From: Streptomyces sp. M41(2017)
GTDB taxonomy: Bacteria > Actinomycetota > Actinomycetes > Streptomycetales > Streptomycetaceae
Length of the DNA: 64,000 nucleotides
Assembly: GCF_002078175.1 (NCBI RefSeq)
Contig: NZ_MWFK01000002.1
Span: 1,488,001 to 1,552,000, forward strand
Direction of reading: 5' to 3'
The first letter of the stretch is position 1. Each line of letters opens with the position of its first letter. The notes under the pieces are model-generated. The model was not told the origin of the DNA. It made no database searches and saw nothing but the letters and a program-made list of their open reading frames with translations. Shown in pieces: positions 7,676-15,688 of the stretch. A program made the position numbers and the translations under genes.

Positions 7676-8464
7676 TCAGGCGTCCCGGCGCCGGACGCTC
7701 CGGGCTCCGGCGCCGAGGGCCGCTGCGGTCCACAGAGCGGTCACCCCGAGACCGGCCCAGGGGCCGAGCGTGCCGTCCTGCGTCCGGTGCAGGACCAGTT
7801 GGCCGGCCTTGTCGGGGAGGAAGTCCGCCACGCTTCCCGACGCTCCCCCGACGACGAAGGACACGATCAGCAGGAACGGGATCAGCGTGCTCAACGTGGC
7901 GACTCCGCTGCGCAGTACGGCTGTCAGGCCCGCCGCGAGCAGCGCCATCAGGGTCAGGTAGAGCGCACAGCCGACGACCGCGCGGACCTCCTCCGCAAGG
8001 CCCAGGCCGTCCGCCCCGGCACCGAGCACGGACGTCCCCACGAGCAGTCCGGTGACTCCGGTGACCAGGCCGACGACGAGGACGGGGGTGGCGATCGCCA
8101 CCGCTTTCGCGCGATACCAGCGCCCTCGGTCGGGGACCGCCGCCAGCGACAACCGCAGGGCTCCGTACCGGTATTCGGCCGCCATCGCCTGCGTGCCGAA
8201 GGTGATGGCGGCGATCTGCCCGAAGCTCACTCCGAAGAGAGCCGAGAACAGCGGGTCGAAGTCCGGGCCCCTGGAGTCGTCGAGTCCGGCGAGCGCGGAG
8301 AAGGCCACGGTGGTGAGGGGAACGGCGAACAGGGCGAGGACGAGCGGACGCAGGGTGCGGATCTTGATCCACTCGGCGCGGAGGGCGGGCGCGAAGCCCC
8401 CGGGACGGCCCGCGGGGGTGGCGCCCGGTTCGGTCAGGCCCTTGGCCGCGGCGGTGTCCGTCAT
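7676..8464 (-). CDS. ABC transporter permease (ABC-2 type)
   Basis: A membrane subunit of 262 residues with about six hydrophobic segments. Its N-terminal A-E-W-I-K-I-R-T-L patch is typical of ABC-2 permeases associated with drug or lipid export. The ATG at 8464 lies 2 bases after the ATPase gene stop, so the two form an operon. Together they would make an ABC exporter. The substrate is unknown; the divergent sensor kinase/response regulator pair suggests induction by cell-envelope stress or an antibiotic. Confidence 0.88.
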   Translation of the reverse strand: MTDTAAAKGLTEPGATPAGRPGGFAPALRAEWIKIRTLRPLVLALFAVPLTTVAFSALAGLDDSRGPDFDPLFSALFGVSFGQIAAITFGTQAMAAEYRYGALRLSLAAVPDRGRWYRAKAVAIATPVLVVGLVTGVTGLLVGTSVLGAGADGLGLAEEVRAVVGCALYLTLMALLAAGLTAVLRSGVATLSTLIPFLLIVSFVVGGASGSVADFLPDKAGQLVLHRTQDGTLGPWAGLGVTALWTAAALGAGARSVRRRDA

Positions 8465-8466
8465 GG

Positions 8467-9396
8467 TCAGGCCTCCTGGTGCTGCGTCGGAGCGGTGCCG
8501 AACTCGGTCTCGGCGGCGGTCAGATCGAGGTAGGCCTGTTCCAGGGTGCCTTCCTCCGCGGCGAGTTCCAGGATCGGGAGGCCGGAGGCCGAGGCGAGGT
8601 GCCCGATGTCGGCCACCCGCACGTCCAGGGCGGTCCACAGCCCGTCCTCGCTCTCGGCGGCCTCGATGCCGTGCCGGGCGAGCAGGTCTCCGAGGGCGGA
8701 GGCGTCCGTACTGCGCACGCGCACCCGTGGTCGCACGCGCGCGTGGATGAACTCCCGCATGGGCAGGTCGGCGAGGAGCCGTCCCCGGCCGAGGACGACC
8801 AACTGGTCGGCGAAGGAGGCGGTCTCGTTCATGAGGTGGCTGGAGACGAGGACGGTGCGCCCCTCCCCGGCGAGGCGGCGCAGCAACTCCCGGATCCAGA
8901 TGATCCCTTCCGGGTCGAGACCGTTCGACGGCTCGTCGAGGAGCACCACCGGCGGGTCACCGAGGAGCGCCGCCGCGATGCCCAGGCGCTGACGCATCCC
9001 CAGGGAGTACGTCCTCACCCGGCGCCGGGCGACGGACGCGATCCCGGCCTCCTCCAGCACCTCGTCCACCCGGCGTTCGGGGATGCGGTTGGTGGCGGCG
9101 AGCGCCCGCAGGTGGTCCCGGGCGGTCCGCGATCCGTGCGCGGCTCCGGCGTCGAGCAGGGCGCCCACCTGCCGGAGCGGTTCGTCGAGGGACGCGTAGC
9201 CGCGGCCGCCGACCGTGGCGGTGCCGGAGGTCGGCCGGTCCAGGCCCAGCACGAGCCGCATCGTGGTGGACTTCCCGGCGCCGTTGGGCCCGAGGAATCC
9301 GGTGACACGGCCCGGGAGGACGCTGAAGGTCAGATGGTCCACGGCGCGCCTGCCGCCGTACTCCTTGGTCAGTTCGTGGACGTCGATGCTGGTCAT
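8467..9396 (-). CDS. ABC transporter ATP-binding protein
   Basis: An ATPase of 309 residues. Walker A G-P-N-G-A-G-K-S-T is at residues 36-44, the signature loop Y-S-L-G-M-R-Q-R is near 137-144, and Walker B V-V-L-L-D-E-P is near 160-166, all intact. The C-terminal 90 residues are the extension common in drug/bacitracin-type exporters. The start is ATG at 9396; the frame stays open far upstream, but that stretch is antisense to the sensor kinase. It partners with the permease 2 bases downstream and faces the two-component genes. Confidence 0.93.
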   Translation of the reverse strand: MTSIDVHELTKEYGGRRAVDHLTFSVLPGRVTGFLGPNGAGKSTTMRLVLGLDRPTSGTATVGGRGYASLDEPLRQVGALLDAGAAHGSRTARDHLRALAATNRIPERRVDEVLEEAGIASVARRRVRTYSLGMRQRLGIAAALLGDPPVVLLDEPSNGLDPEGIIWIRELLRRLAGEGRTVLVSSHLMNETASFADQLVVLGRGRLLADLPMREFIHARVRPRVRVRSTDASALGDLLARHGIEAAESEDGLWTALDVRVADIGHLASASGLPILELAAEEGTLEQAYLDLTAAETEFGTAPTQHQEA

Positions 9397-9429
9397 GGGT
9401 TCAGCGTGGCCGTGGCACGCGGGCCACCG

Positions 9430-9470
9430 CCTCCCCCGTCGGCGGGGACCGTCTCCCCCGGGCGGGGGAG
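9430..9470. promoter_or_regulatory. Two adjacent C5/G5 inverted repeats between the ABC and kinase genes
   Basis: CTCCCCC (9453-9459) and GGGGGAG (9464-9470) form a perfect 7-bp palindrome with a 4-base spacer. A second, similar CTCCCCC/GGGG pair lies just to its left (about 9431-9447). They sit in the 102-base divergent promoter and are the best candidate operator for the downstream response regulator. Confidence 0.45.
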
Positions 9471-9498
9471 GTTCGTCGTCGGTACCCGCTGACACGAT

Positions 9499-10668
9499 GT
9501 GCGCATGGCCCGCTTTCTGCGCCCGCTGCTGTGGGGGACGACGTACACGCGCTTGCTGCACCTGTGGGTGCCGATGCTGTTCGTCAGCGTCTGGCTCTTC
9601 GTCGACCCGTCGAAGCCCTGGGTGCCCGCGGTTCTGATCGTGCCGCTGGGCCTTGTCCCGGCCGTCCGGCGGGGCGAGGGCGTACAGGCACGGTTCATGC
9701 TGGCGCCGGGCCGGCGGGGCGGCGAGGACCCGGCGTTCTCGGTGGCCCCCTCGGCCGGTCCGCGGGACCGGTGGCGGACCGTGCTGTGGCTGGAGGCGCG
9801 GCTCCTGCTGGGCTGGTCGACCTGCGCCGCCACCGTCTGGCTGCCCGTCCTCGCGTTCGACCTCTGCAGAGCGGCGGCCGGTCACCGGTCGTCCGGCGAC
9901 CCCGTGGTGTCCCTGCTGGACCCGCACTGGAGCTGCGCCCTGCTGGTCCCGCTGCCGCTGCTCGCGCTGTACGGAGCGGTCGTCGGACTCGGTGAGCTGG
10001 TCACGGTCCTCGCGCGCGGGCTCCTGGGGCCCTCCCCCGCCGAGCGTCTCGCCGCCCTGGAGGAGCGCACCGAGCAGCTCCTGGAACGCAATCGCATCGC
10101 CCGCGAACTCCACGACTCCATCGGCCACGCCCTGACCGTCGCGGTCGTCCAGGCCGGCGCGGCGCGGGCGGCGAGGGACCCCGCCTTCACCGACCGGGCC
10201 CTGGTGGCCATCGAGGAGACGGGGCGCGCGGCCCTGGAGGATCTGGAGCGGGTCCTCGGGGTGCTGCGCGAGGCGGAGCGTCCGGCGGGCGGGCGTCCGA
10301 CACTGGCCGACGCCGACCGGCTGCTGGAGTCGGCCCGGGCCTCGGGAGCGACGGTGCACGCCGAGGTGAGCGGCCCGCTGGAGACCGTGCCCGGTCCGGT
10401 GTCCAGGGAGGGCTACCGCATCCTCCAGGAGTCGCTCACGAACGTGCTCCGGCACGCGGGGAGTGTCCCGGTGCGGGTCCGCATAGAGGTGCGTGACGGC
10501 AGGCTCGCTCTGGAGGTCCGCAACCCGCTGCCCGCCGGCCTGTCCGCGCCCGCGCGGGGCAGCGGCCTGCGGGGCATGCGCGAGCGGGCCGCGCTGCTGG
10601 GCGGCCGCGCGAGAACGGGCCCGCACGAGGGTGACTGGCAGGTGCACGCCGAGCTGCCGGTGAGTTGA
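9499..10668 (+). CDS. Sensor histidine kinase, DesK/HisKA_3 type
   Basis: A sensor kinase of 389 residues with an N-terminal membrane part of about four segments (residues about 12-170) and a short cytoplasmic kinase. The HisKA_3 phosphoacceptor is His205 in E-L-H-D-S-I-G-H. The ATPase N-box (L-Q-E-S-L-T-N-V-L-R-H-A) and G-S-G-L-R-G-M-R-E-R box are present. There is no extracellular domain, so it probably senses the membrane state. The start is GTG at 9499, with ATG two codons later as an alternative. The response regulator gene follows 14 bases later and the ABC operon is divergent. Confidence 0.92.
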   Translation: MRMARFLRPLLWGTTYTRLLHLWVPMLFVSVWLFVDPSKPWVPAVLIVPLGLVPAVRRGEGVQARFMLAPGRRGGEDPAFSVAPSAGPRDRWRTVLWLEARLLLGWSTCAATVWLPVLAFDLCRAAAGHRSSGDPVVSLLDPHWSCALLVPLPLLALYGAVVGLGELVTVLARGLLGPSPAERLAALEERTEQLLERNRIARELHDSIGHALTVAVVQAGAARAARDPAFTDRALVAIEETGRAALEDLERVLGVLREAERPAGGRPTLADADRLLESARASGATVHAEVSGPLETVPGPVSREGYRILQESLTNVLRHAGSVPVRVRIEVRDGRLALEVRNPLPAGLSAPARGSGLRGMRERAALLGGRARTGPHEGDWQVHAELPVS

Positions 10669-10682
10669 TCTACGCTGGCCCG

Positions 10683-11345
10683 ATGCCGGTCACCGTTCTC
10701 CTCGTCGATGACGAACCCCTCGTGCGCGCGGGCCTGCGTGCCGTGCTGGAGGCGGAGTCCGACATCGAGGTCGTCGGTGAGGCGGCCGACGGTGCCGCGG
10801 TGATCCCGCTGGTCCGGCGGTTACGGCCCGACGTGGTCGCCATGGACGTCCGGATGCCGCTGCTCGACGGCATCGAGGCCACGCGCGCGGTGCTGCGGGC
10901 CGTCGCCGATCCGCCGAAGATCCTCGTGGTGACGACCTTCGAGAACGACGAGTACGTCTACGAGGCGCTCCGCGCGGGCGCCGACGGGTTCCTCCTGAAG
11001 CGGGCGCGCCCGGCCGAGATCGTGCACGCCGTGCGGCTGGTCGCCGAGGGCGAGTCCCTGCTCTTTCCCTCCTCCGTGCGGCAGTTGGCGGCCGCCTACG
11101 GGGACGCCGCGGGGAACCCGGCGGCGCGGGCGGCCATGGAGCGGGCCGCGCTCACCGAGCGGGAGGCCGAGGTGCTGCGGCTGATGGCCGGAGGTCTGTC
11201 GAACGCGGAGATCGCCGCGCGGCTCGTCGTGGGCACGGAGACGGTCAAGTCCCACGTCAGCGCCGTACTGGCGAAGCTGGGCGCCCGGGACCGTACGCAG
11301 GCGGTCATCGCGGCGTACGAGTCGGGCTTCGTGGCGCCGGGCTGA
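10683..11345 (+). CDS. LuxR-family (NarL-type) response regulator with a TTA codon
   Basis: A response regulator of 220 residues: receiver domain (about 1-120) with the acidic pair D9/D10 and phosphoacceptor Asp55 (A-M-D-V-R-M-P), and a LuxR helix-turn-helix (about 155-215, L-T-E-R-E-A-E-V-L). It pairs with the kinase just upstream. Codon 47 is TTA (10821-10823), the leucine codon read only by the bldA tRNA in Streptomyces, so translation is probably tied to development. ATG 10683 is chosen over an upstream in-frame TTG; a TACGCT box six bases before it could give a separate leaderless transcript. Confidence 0.93.
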   Translation: MPVTVLLVDDEPLVRAGLRAVLEAESDIEVVGEAADGAAVIPLVRRLRPDVVAMDVRMPLLDGIEATRAVLRAVADPPKILVVTTFENDEYVYEALRAGADGFLLKRARPAEIVHAVRLVAEGESLLFPSSVRQLAAAYGDAAGNPAARAAMERAALTEREAEVLRLMAGGLSNAEIAARLVVGTETVKSHVSAVLAKLGARDRTQAVIAAYESGFVAPG

Positions 11346-11443
11346 GGAGGACTGATGAGGACGAAATGGTCCCCGGCACTCGCCGGGGTCCCCGGCGCCG
11401 AGTACGATCCGGCCAACACGCGCACAAGCTGGGAGGATGGACG

Positions 11444-12601
11444 TTGGGGCAGTTGACCGGCGGGGATCCCTCTCTGCTGCGACGGATCAATTCCGCGGTG
11501 GTGCTGCACGCCCTGCGTGCCACGGACTGCGCGACCCTCACCGAGGTCACCCGGGTGACGGGGCTGTCCCGGCCCACGGTCGAGGGCGTCGTCGAGGGAC
11601 TCATCGAGAACGGACTCGTCGTCGAGCAGGCGGCCGAGGAGGGTGCCACGCGCCGTCAGGGACGCCCGGCGCGTCGGTACCGGTTCCGGGCCGAGGCGGG
11701 GCACCTGCTGGGCCTGGAGATCGGCCCGCACCGTGTCGCCGCGCTCCTCGCGGACCTGGACGGCCGTGTCATGGGCGCGATGGCCAAGGACGTGGACGAG
11801 ACGGCGTCCGCCGACGAGCGGCTGGAACGGCTGCGGATCGCGGTCGCCGAGCTGCTGCGCCGGGCCGGTGTGGCCCGCAGTTCCCTGCGGGCGGTGGGGG
11901 TCGGCAGCCCCGGCATCGTGGAGGCCGACGGCACCGTGCGGCTCGGCACCGCGCTGCCCGAGTGGACGGGCCTGCCCCTGGGCGAACGTCTGAGCCGTTC
12001 GTTCAAATGCCCGGTACTCGTGGAGAACGACGCCAACGCGGCGGCGGTGGCCGAGCACTGGAAGGGTGTGGCGACCGAGACGGACGACGTCGTGTTCGTC
12101 CTCGCGGGGCTGAGCCCGGGAGCCGGTTCGCTGATCGGCGGGCGGCTGCACCGGGGGTACGGCGGGGCGGCCGGTGAGATCGGCGCGCTGCATCTGCTGG
12201 GCCGCGACGTCACGCCCGAGACCCTGCTGTCCACGACGGACGAGCCGCTGCATCCGCTCGACGAGCAGGCGGTCGCCAAGGTCTTCGCACTGGCCAAGGA
12301 CGGCGACCAGCGGGCACGCGCCGCGATGGAACGGTTCATCCAGCGGCTCGTGCACGACGTGGCCGCGCTCGCCCTCGCCCTCGATCCGGAGCTGGTCGTC
12401 ATCGGCGGCTGGGCGGCGGGCCTGGACGGCGTACTGGAGCCGCTGCGGCGCGAGTTGGCGCGCTACTGCCTGCGCCCGCCCAAGGTCGCCCTCTCCCTGC
12501 TGGGCGAGGCGGCCGTCGCGACCGGCGCCCTGCGCCTGGCCCTGGACCACGTCGAGGAGCAGCTCTTCGCCGTGGAGGGAACGGTGACGGCCCGCCGCTG
12601 A
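11444..12601 (+). CDS. ROK-family transcriptional regulator lacking the zinc motif
   Basis: A 385-residue ROK regulator: N-terminal winged helix (about residues 10-75, with T-G-L-S-R-P-T-V as recognition helix) followed by an actin-like ROK fold (E-N-D-A-N-A-A-A block near residue 193). The usual ROK region G-E-I-G-H followed by C-x-C-G-x-x-G-C is not kept: after G-E-I-G comes A-L-H-L-L-G-R and no cysteine cluster, so zinc binding and probably classical sugar recognition are lost. The start is TTG at 11444, chosen for GGGAGG 7 bases upstream. Its ligand and targets are unknown. Confidence 0.88.
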   Translation: MGQLTGGDPSLLRRINSAVVLHALRATDCATLTEVTRVTGLSRPTVEGVVEGLIENGLVVEQAAEEGATRRQGRPARRYRFRAEAGHLLGLEIGPHRVAALLADLDGRVMGAMAKDVDETASADERLERLRIAVAELLRRAGVARSSLRAVGVGSPGIVEADGTVRLGTALPEWTGLPLGERLSRSFKCPVLVENDANAAAVAEHWKGVATETDDVVFVLAGLSPGAGSLIGGRLHRGYGGAAGEIGALHLLGRDVTPETLLSTTDEPLHPLDEQAVAKVFALAKDGDQRARAAMERFIQRLVHDVAALALALDPELVVIGGWAAGLDGVLEPLRRELARYCLRPPKVALSLLGEAAVATGALRLALDHVEEQLFAVEGTVTARR

Positions 12602-12646
12602 CCCGGGGGCCGCGCACCTCGTGCGGACGGCGGCGGGGAAACGGTT

Positions 12647-12672
12647 CGCGCCCCGGAGGGGTCCGGGGCGCG
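12647..12672. terminator. Bidirectional terminator between convergent genes
   Basis: Perfect 10-bp stem (CGCGCCCCGG at 12647-12656, CCGGGGCGCG at 12663-12672) with a 6-base loop, midway between the ROK gene and the GntR gene that read toward each other. Confidence 0.65.
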
Positions 12673-12724
12673 GAGCGGGTGACACGGTGCGGTTCGGCGG
12701 GGCGCGAGGCCCCGGCCGGGCGGC

Positions 12725-13486
12725 TCAGGAGGCGCGGCGTTCCGGGTCGTGGTGGATCTCCACGCCGCCGGAGACGCCGAACGTGAGCCGGCAGGTGTCC
12801 GCACGGTACGTGGCCACGGAGACCGCCGCGGTGCGTCCCCCGGCGAAGAAGCGGGTCGTGACGACGAGGACCGGCGCGCCGGGCAGGCGGTCGAGTTCGC
12901 GGGCGTCGTCCGCGCGGGCCGAGCCCAGCTCCACGGCGCGGTCCTGACCCTCCAGCTCCAGACGCTGCAGTTCGCGCAGCACCGCACGCGCCCGTGCGGC
13001 ACCCGAGGGCGCGTCGATGGCGGACAGGTCCGGCACCGAGGACGCCGGGACGTAGAGGAGCTCGGCGGCGACGGGCTGGCCGTGCGTCACGCGGGACCGG
13101 CGCACCGTGTGCACGAGCTCGCCCTGGGCGGCCTCCAGGAAGCCGGCCACCGGCGCGGGCGGTGCGGCGACGACACAGTCGGCGGCCTGCCAGGCGTCCC
13201 CCGCCGCCCCCGGCCACACGTGCTGTTCGTTGCCGACGGCCACGCCCACGCGCGGCGGGGCGACCGTGGTGCCCACGCCCCGGCGGCGCTGCAGGCGGCC
13301 TTCGAGTTCGAGCTGTTCGAGCGCCTGGCGCAGCGTGGCCCGGGCGACGCCGAACCGGGCCGCGAGGTCACGTTCGTTGGGCAGGATCTCGCCCACGGTG
13401 AACTCGGAGTCCAGCGCCTCGCTGAGCACGGTCTTGAGATGCCAGTACTTCGGTTCCGGCACCGATTCCAACTGCGTGGTCCCCAC
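12725..13486 (-). CDS. GntR-family regulator with UTRA-type ligand domain
   Basis: A regulator of 253 residues: a GntR winged helix (residues about 12-80, with F-G-V-A-R-A-T-L-R-Q-A recognition helix) and a C-terminal UTRA-like effector domain (about 95-245) as in the HutC/DasR subfamily. The start is GTG at 13486, supported by GGAGG 6 bases upstream. A dre-like palindrome lies about 100 bases upstream (13586-13599) and may be its own operator. The ligand is unknown; UTRA regulators usually bind sugar phosphates or small acids. Confidence 0.9.
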   Translation of the reverse strand: MGTTQLESVPEPKYWHLKTVLSEALDSEFTVGEILPNERDLAARFGVARATLRQALEQLELEGRLQRRRGVGTTVAPPRVGVAVGNEQHVWPGAAGDAWQAADCVVAAPPAPVAGFLEAAQGELVHTVRRSRVTHGQPVAAELLYVPASSVPDLSAIDAPSGAARARAVLRELQRLELEGQDRAVELGSARADDARELDRLPGAPVLVVTTRFFAGGRTAAVSVATYRADTCRLTFGVSGGVEIHHDPERRAS

Positions 13487-13585
13487 CCTGTGCCTCCGCA
13501 ATCGCCGTGTCCCGGCGGCGTTTTAGCGCCCTTGTTTATTAAAGGTTCCTGCACTATCCCTGCGACCATAGGGCCGCCCCCACCC

Positions 13586-13599
13586 TTGGTCAAGACCAA
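13586..13599. promoter_or_regulatory. DasR/HutC-type operator-like palindrome
   Basis: TTGGTC-AA-GACCAA is a perfect palindrome. Its core differs by one base from TGGTCTAGACCA, the core of known DasR-responsive (dre) elements. It lies in the 5' region of the GntR gene, on the far side of a lower-GC stretch. It could be bound by that regulator or by DasR. Confidence 0.45.
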
Positions 13600-13684
13600 T
13601 CCTCGATCCTTGGGGAACCCACAGGCGCGTTGCAGCACAGCGTTCACGGGGCGTTCGCGCTGGGCGACGTTCGCGACACAACGC

Positions 13685-13718
13685 CGAAAGCCCCCGGCCA
13701 GATGGGCGGGGGCTTTCG
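13685..13718. terminator. Terminator after the ECF41-type sigma gene
   Basis: Perfect 12-bp stem (CGAAAGCCCCCG at 13685-13696, CGGGGGCTTTCG at 13707-13718) with a 10-base loop, 12 bases downstream of the sigma gene stop on the minus strand. Confidence 0.7.
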
Positions 13719-13729
13719 CTGCACTGCGG

Positions 13730-14674
13730 TCAAGCGGAGGGCGGTGCGGAACCGGTGTCGCGGGCGGACGGGGCCGGACTCTCGTCAGGATGTCCGCCGG
13801 GGAGCGACACGAGTTTCTCCGGGTTGCGGATGACATAGACGCACCTGATGCGCCCGTCGGCGACGTCCAGTTGGAAGACGGTGTCCGGTTTCCCGGCGGA
13901 CATCGCGACGGCCGCGACACCGCCGTTGAGTTCGAGGAAGCGGAACGAGAGCTCGGGCACACCCTTGCGGCCGGCGCCGACGATGAACCGGCTGATCTTG
14001 TCGGCGGTGTCGAGCACGCGCAGCGGCGCCTTGGAGAGGCCTCCGCTGTCGCCGATCAGACGTGCGTCCGGCGCCAGCAAGGACATCAGGCCTTCCAGGT
14101 CGCCTTCCACGGCCGCCGCGAGGAACCGTTCGGTGAGATCCCTGCGTTCGGCCGGGTCGACCTCGTAGCGCGGCCGACGCTCCTCGACGTGCTTGCGGGC
14201 CCGCCCGGCGAGTTGGCGCACCGCCGGTTCACCCCGGTCGAGGACGGCCGCGATGTCGGCGTAGGGGTAGCCGAACGCCTCCCGGAGGACGAACACCGCG
14301 CGTTCCAGGGGCGAGAGGGACTCCAGGACGACGAGGACGGCCAGCGAGACGGTGTCGGCGAGGACGGCGCGTTCGGCGCCGTCCTCCACGGTGTCCGCGA
14401 AGTCGGTGACGTACGGCTCGGGGAGCCACGGTCCGACGTAGGCCTCGTGGCGCGACTGGATCTGGCGGAGCCGGTCGATGGCGAGGCGGGTGGTGACGCG
14501 GACGAGGTAGCCACGCGGTTCACGCACGTCGGACCGGTCCGCGGCGGACCAGCGCAGCCAGGCGTCCTGGACCACGTCCTCGGCGTCGGCCACCCGCCCG
14601 AGCATGCGGTACGCCACGCCGGTCAGGACGGGCCGGTGCTCTTCGAACACGTCGGTCGCGATGTCGGTTGCCAC
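13730..14674 (-). CDS. ECF sigma factor of the ECF41 kind with C-terminal SnoaL-like domain
   Basis: A 314-residue SigJ/ECF41-like sigma factor: region 2 (about 9-75), the ECF41 linker W-L-P-E-P at residues 83-87, region 4 (about 110-165), and a SnoaL-like C-terminal domain (about 180-290) ending in the ECF41 box N-P-E-K-L (284-288). In known ECF41 proteins the extension tunes activity from within, replacing an anti-sigma factor. The usual D-G-G-G-K box reads G-D-S-G-G here. The usual carboxymuconolactone-decarboxylase-like neighbour is absent; an alpha/beta hydrolase is divergent instead. GTG 14674 was chosen because it places the N-terminus at region 2. Confidence 0.9.
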   Translation of the reverse strand: MATDIATDVFEEHRPVLTGVAYRMLGRVADAEDVVQDAWLRWSAADRSDVREPRGYLVRVTTRLAIDRLRQIQSRHEAYVGPWLPEPYVTDFADTVEDGAERAVLADTVSLAVLVVLESLSPLERAVFVLREAFGYPYADIAAVLDRGEPAVRQLAGRARKHVEERRPRYEVDPAERRDLTERFLAAAVEGDLEGLMSLLAPDARLIGDSGGLSKAPLRVLDTADKISRFIVGAGRKGVPELSFRFLELNGGVAAVAMSAGKPDTVFQLDVADGRIRCVYVIRNPEKLVSLPGGHPDESPAPSARDTGSAPPSA

Positions 14675-14781
14675 CGGACCATCCCACCCGACGCTCCCCT
14701 TCCTGTCCAGGCGGAACCGCCGCCGTGATCGGCCCGGGCGGGGTCGCTCGGCGGCCTCGTGGGGTTGATGACGAGTAGGGG

Positions 14782-14795
14782 CTACCCGTCGGTAG
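14782..14795. promoter_or_regulatory. Small palindrome in the sigma factor/hydrolase intergenic region
   Basis: CTACC-CGTC-GGTAG is perfectly symmetric and lies in the divergent promoter region, 63 bases before the hydrolase start. It may be an operator or part of a sigma-factor-dependent promoter. Confidence 0.3.
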
Positions 14796-14857
14796 CAGTT
14801 GCTGACAAGCTGTCTACGAGTCAGTCCTTCCCCGCGTCCCAGACGAGGAGCAGCACC

Positions 14858-15688
14858 ATGTCCGACACGGTCTCCTTCAGCGTCCCCTCCCCGCACGGCC
14901 CGAGGACGGTCACGCTGTCCTACACGCGCGTGGGCACCGGTGAACCGCTGCTCCTGCTGCACGGGATCGGACATCACCGGCAGGCCTGGGACCCGGTCAT
15001 TCCGCTGATCGCGGGCGAGCGGGACGTCATCGCCGTCGACCTCCCCGGTTTCGGCGCGTCCCCGGCACTTCCCGACGGGCTCACGCACGACCTGTCGACG
15101 GTGGTGCCGGTGCTCGGCGCGCTGTGCGAGGCACTGGGGATCGAGCGCCCGCACGTCGCCGGCAACTCGCTGGGCGGGCTGCTGGCGCTGGAACTGGGCC
15201 GCGAGAAGCTCGTACGGTCCGTCACGACCTTCTCGCCGGCGGGCTTCTGGTCGCCGGTCGAGCGGAGGTACGCGTTCGGAGTACTGCTCGCCATGCGTCA
15301 GGCGGCACGGCGCATGCCCCTTCCGGTCGTCGAGCGGCTCTCCCGTTCGGCCGCCGGACGGACGGTGCTGACCAGCAGCATCTACGCCCGCCCCGCCCGC
15401 CGTTCACCCGAGGCGGTCGTCGCCGAGACCCTCGCGCTGGCCCATGCCGAGGCGTTCACCGAGACCCTGCGGGCGGGGACGACCGTCCAGTTCACCGACG
15501 ACATCCCCGCGCTGCCCGTCACCGTGGCCTGGGGCACCCGTGACCGGCTGCTGGTGCGCCGCCAGGGCGTCCGGGCCAAGCAGATCATTCCGCGCGCGCG
15601 GCTGGTGCGGCTGCCCGGCTGCGGCCACGTCCCCATGAACGACGACCCGGCGCTCGTCGCCCGCGTCCTGCTCGACGGCAGCCGCTGA
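14858..15688 (+). CDS. Alpha/beta-hydrolase-fold protein
   Basis: A soluble alpha/beta hydrolase of 276 residues. The oxyanion-hole H-G-I-G is near residues 30-33, the nucleophile elbow G-N-S-L-G-G near 99-104 (catalytic Ser), and the catalytic His in G-C-G-H near 257. The start is ATG at 14858 with GAGGAG 7 bases upstream; the frame open further upstream is non-coding. It is divergent from the ECF41-type sigma gene and may be one of its targets, replacing the usual ECF41 partner. The substrate is unknown. The 3' part overlaps the end of the next gene on the opposite strand. Confidence 0.88.
   Translation: MSDTVSFSVPSPHGPRTVTLSYTRVGTGEPLLLLHGIGHHRQAWDPVIPLIAGERDVIAVDLPGFGASPALPDGLTHDLSTVVPVLGALCEALGIERPHVAGNSLGGLLALELGREKLVRSVTTFSPAGFWSPVERRYAFGVLLAMRQAARRMPLPVVERLSRSAAGRTVLTSSIYARPARRSPEAVVAETLALAHAEAFTETLRAGTTVQFTDDIPALPVTVAWGTRDRLLVRRQGVRAKQIIPRARLVRLPGCGHVPMNDDPALVARVLLDGSR

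Noticed and set aside
8467..10647. A 726-residue frame fusing the ATPase to upstream sequence
   Set aside because: The upstream 400 residues are antisense to the sensor kinase gene and have no protein character; the ATPase has a clear start at 9396.
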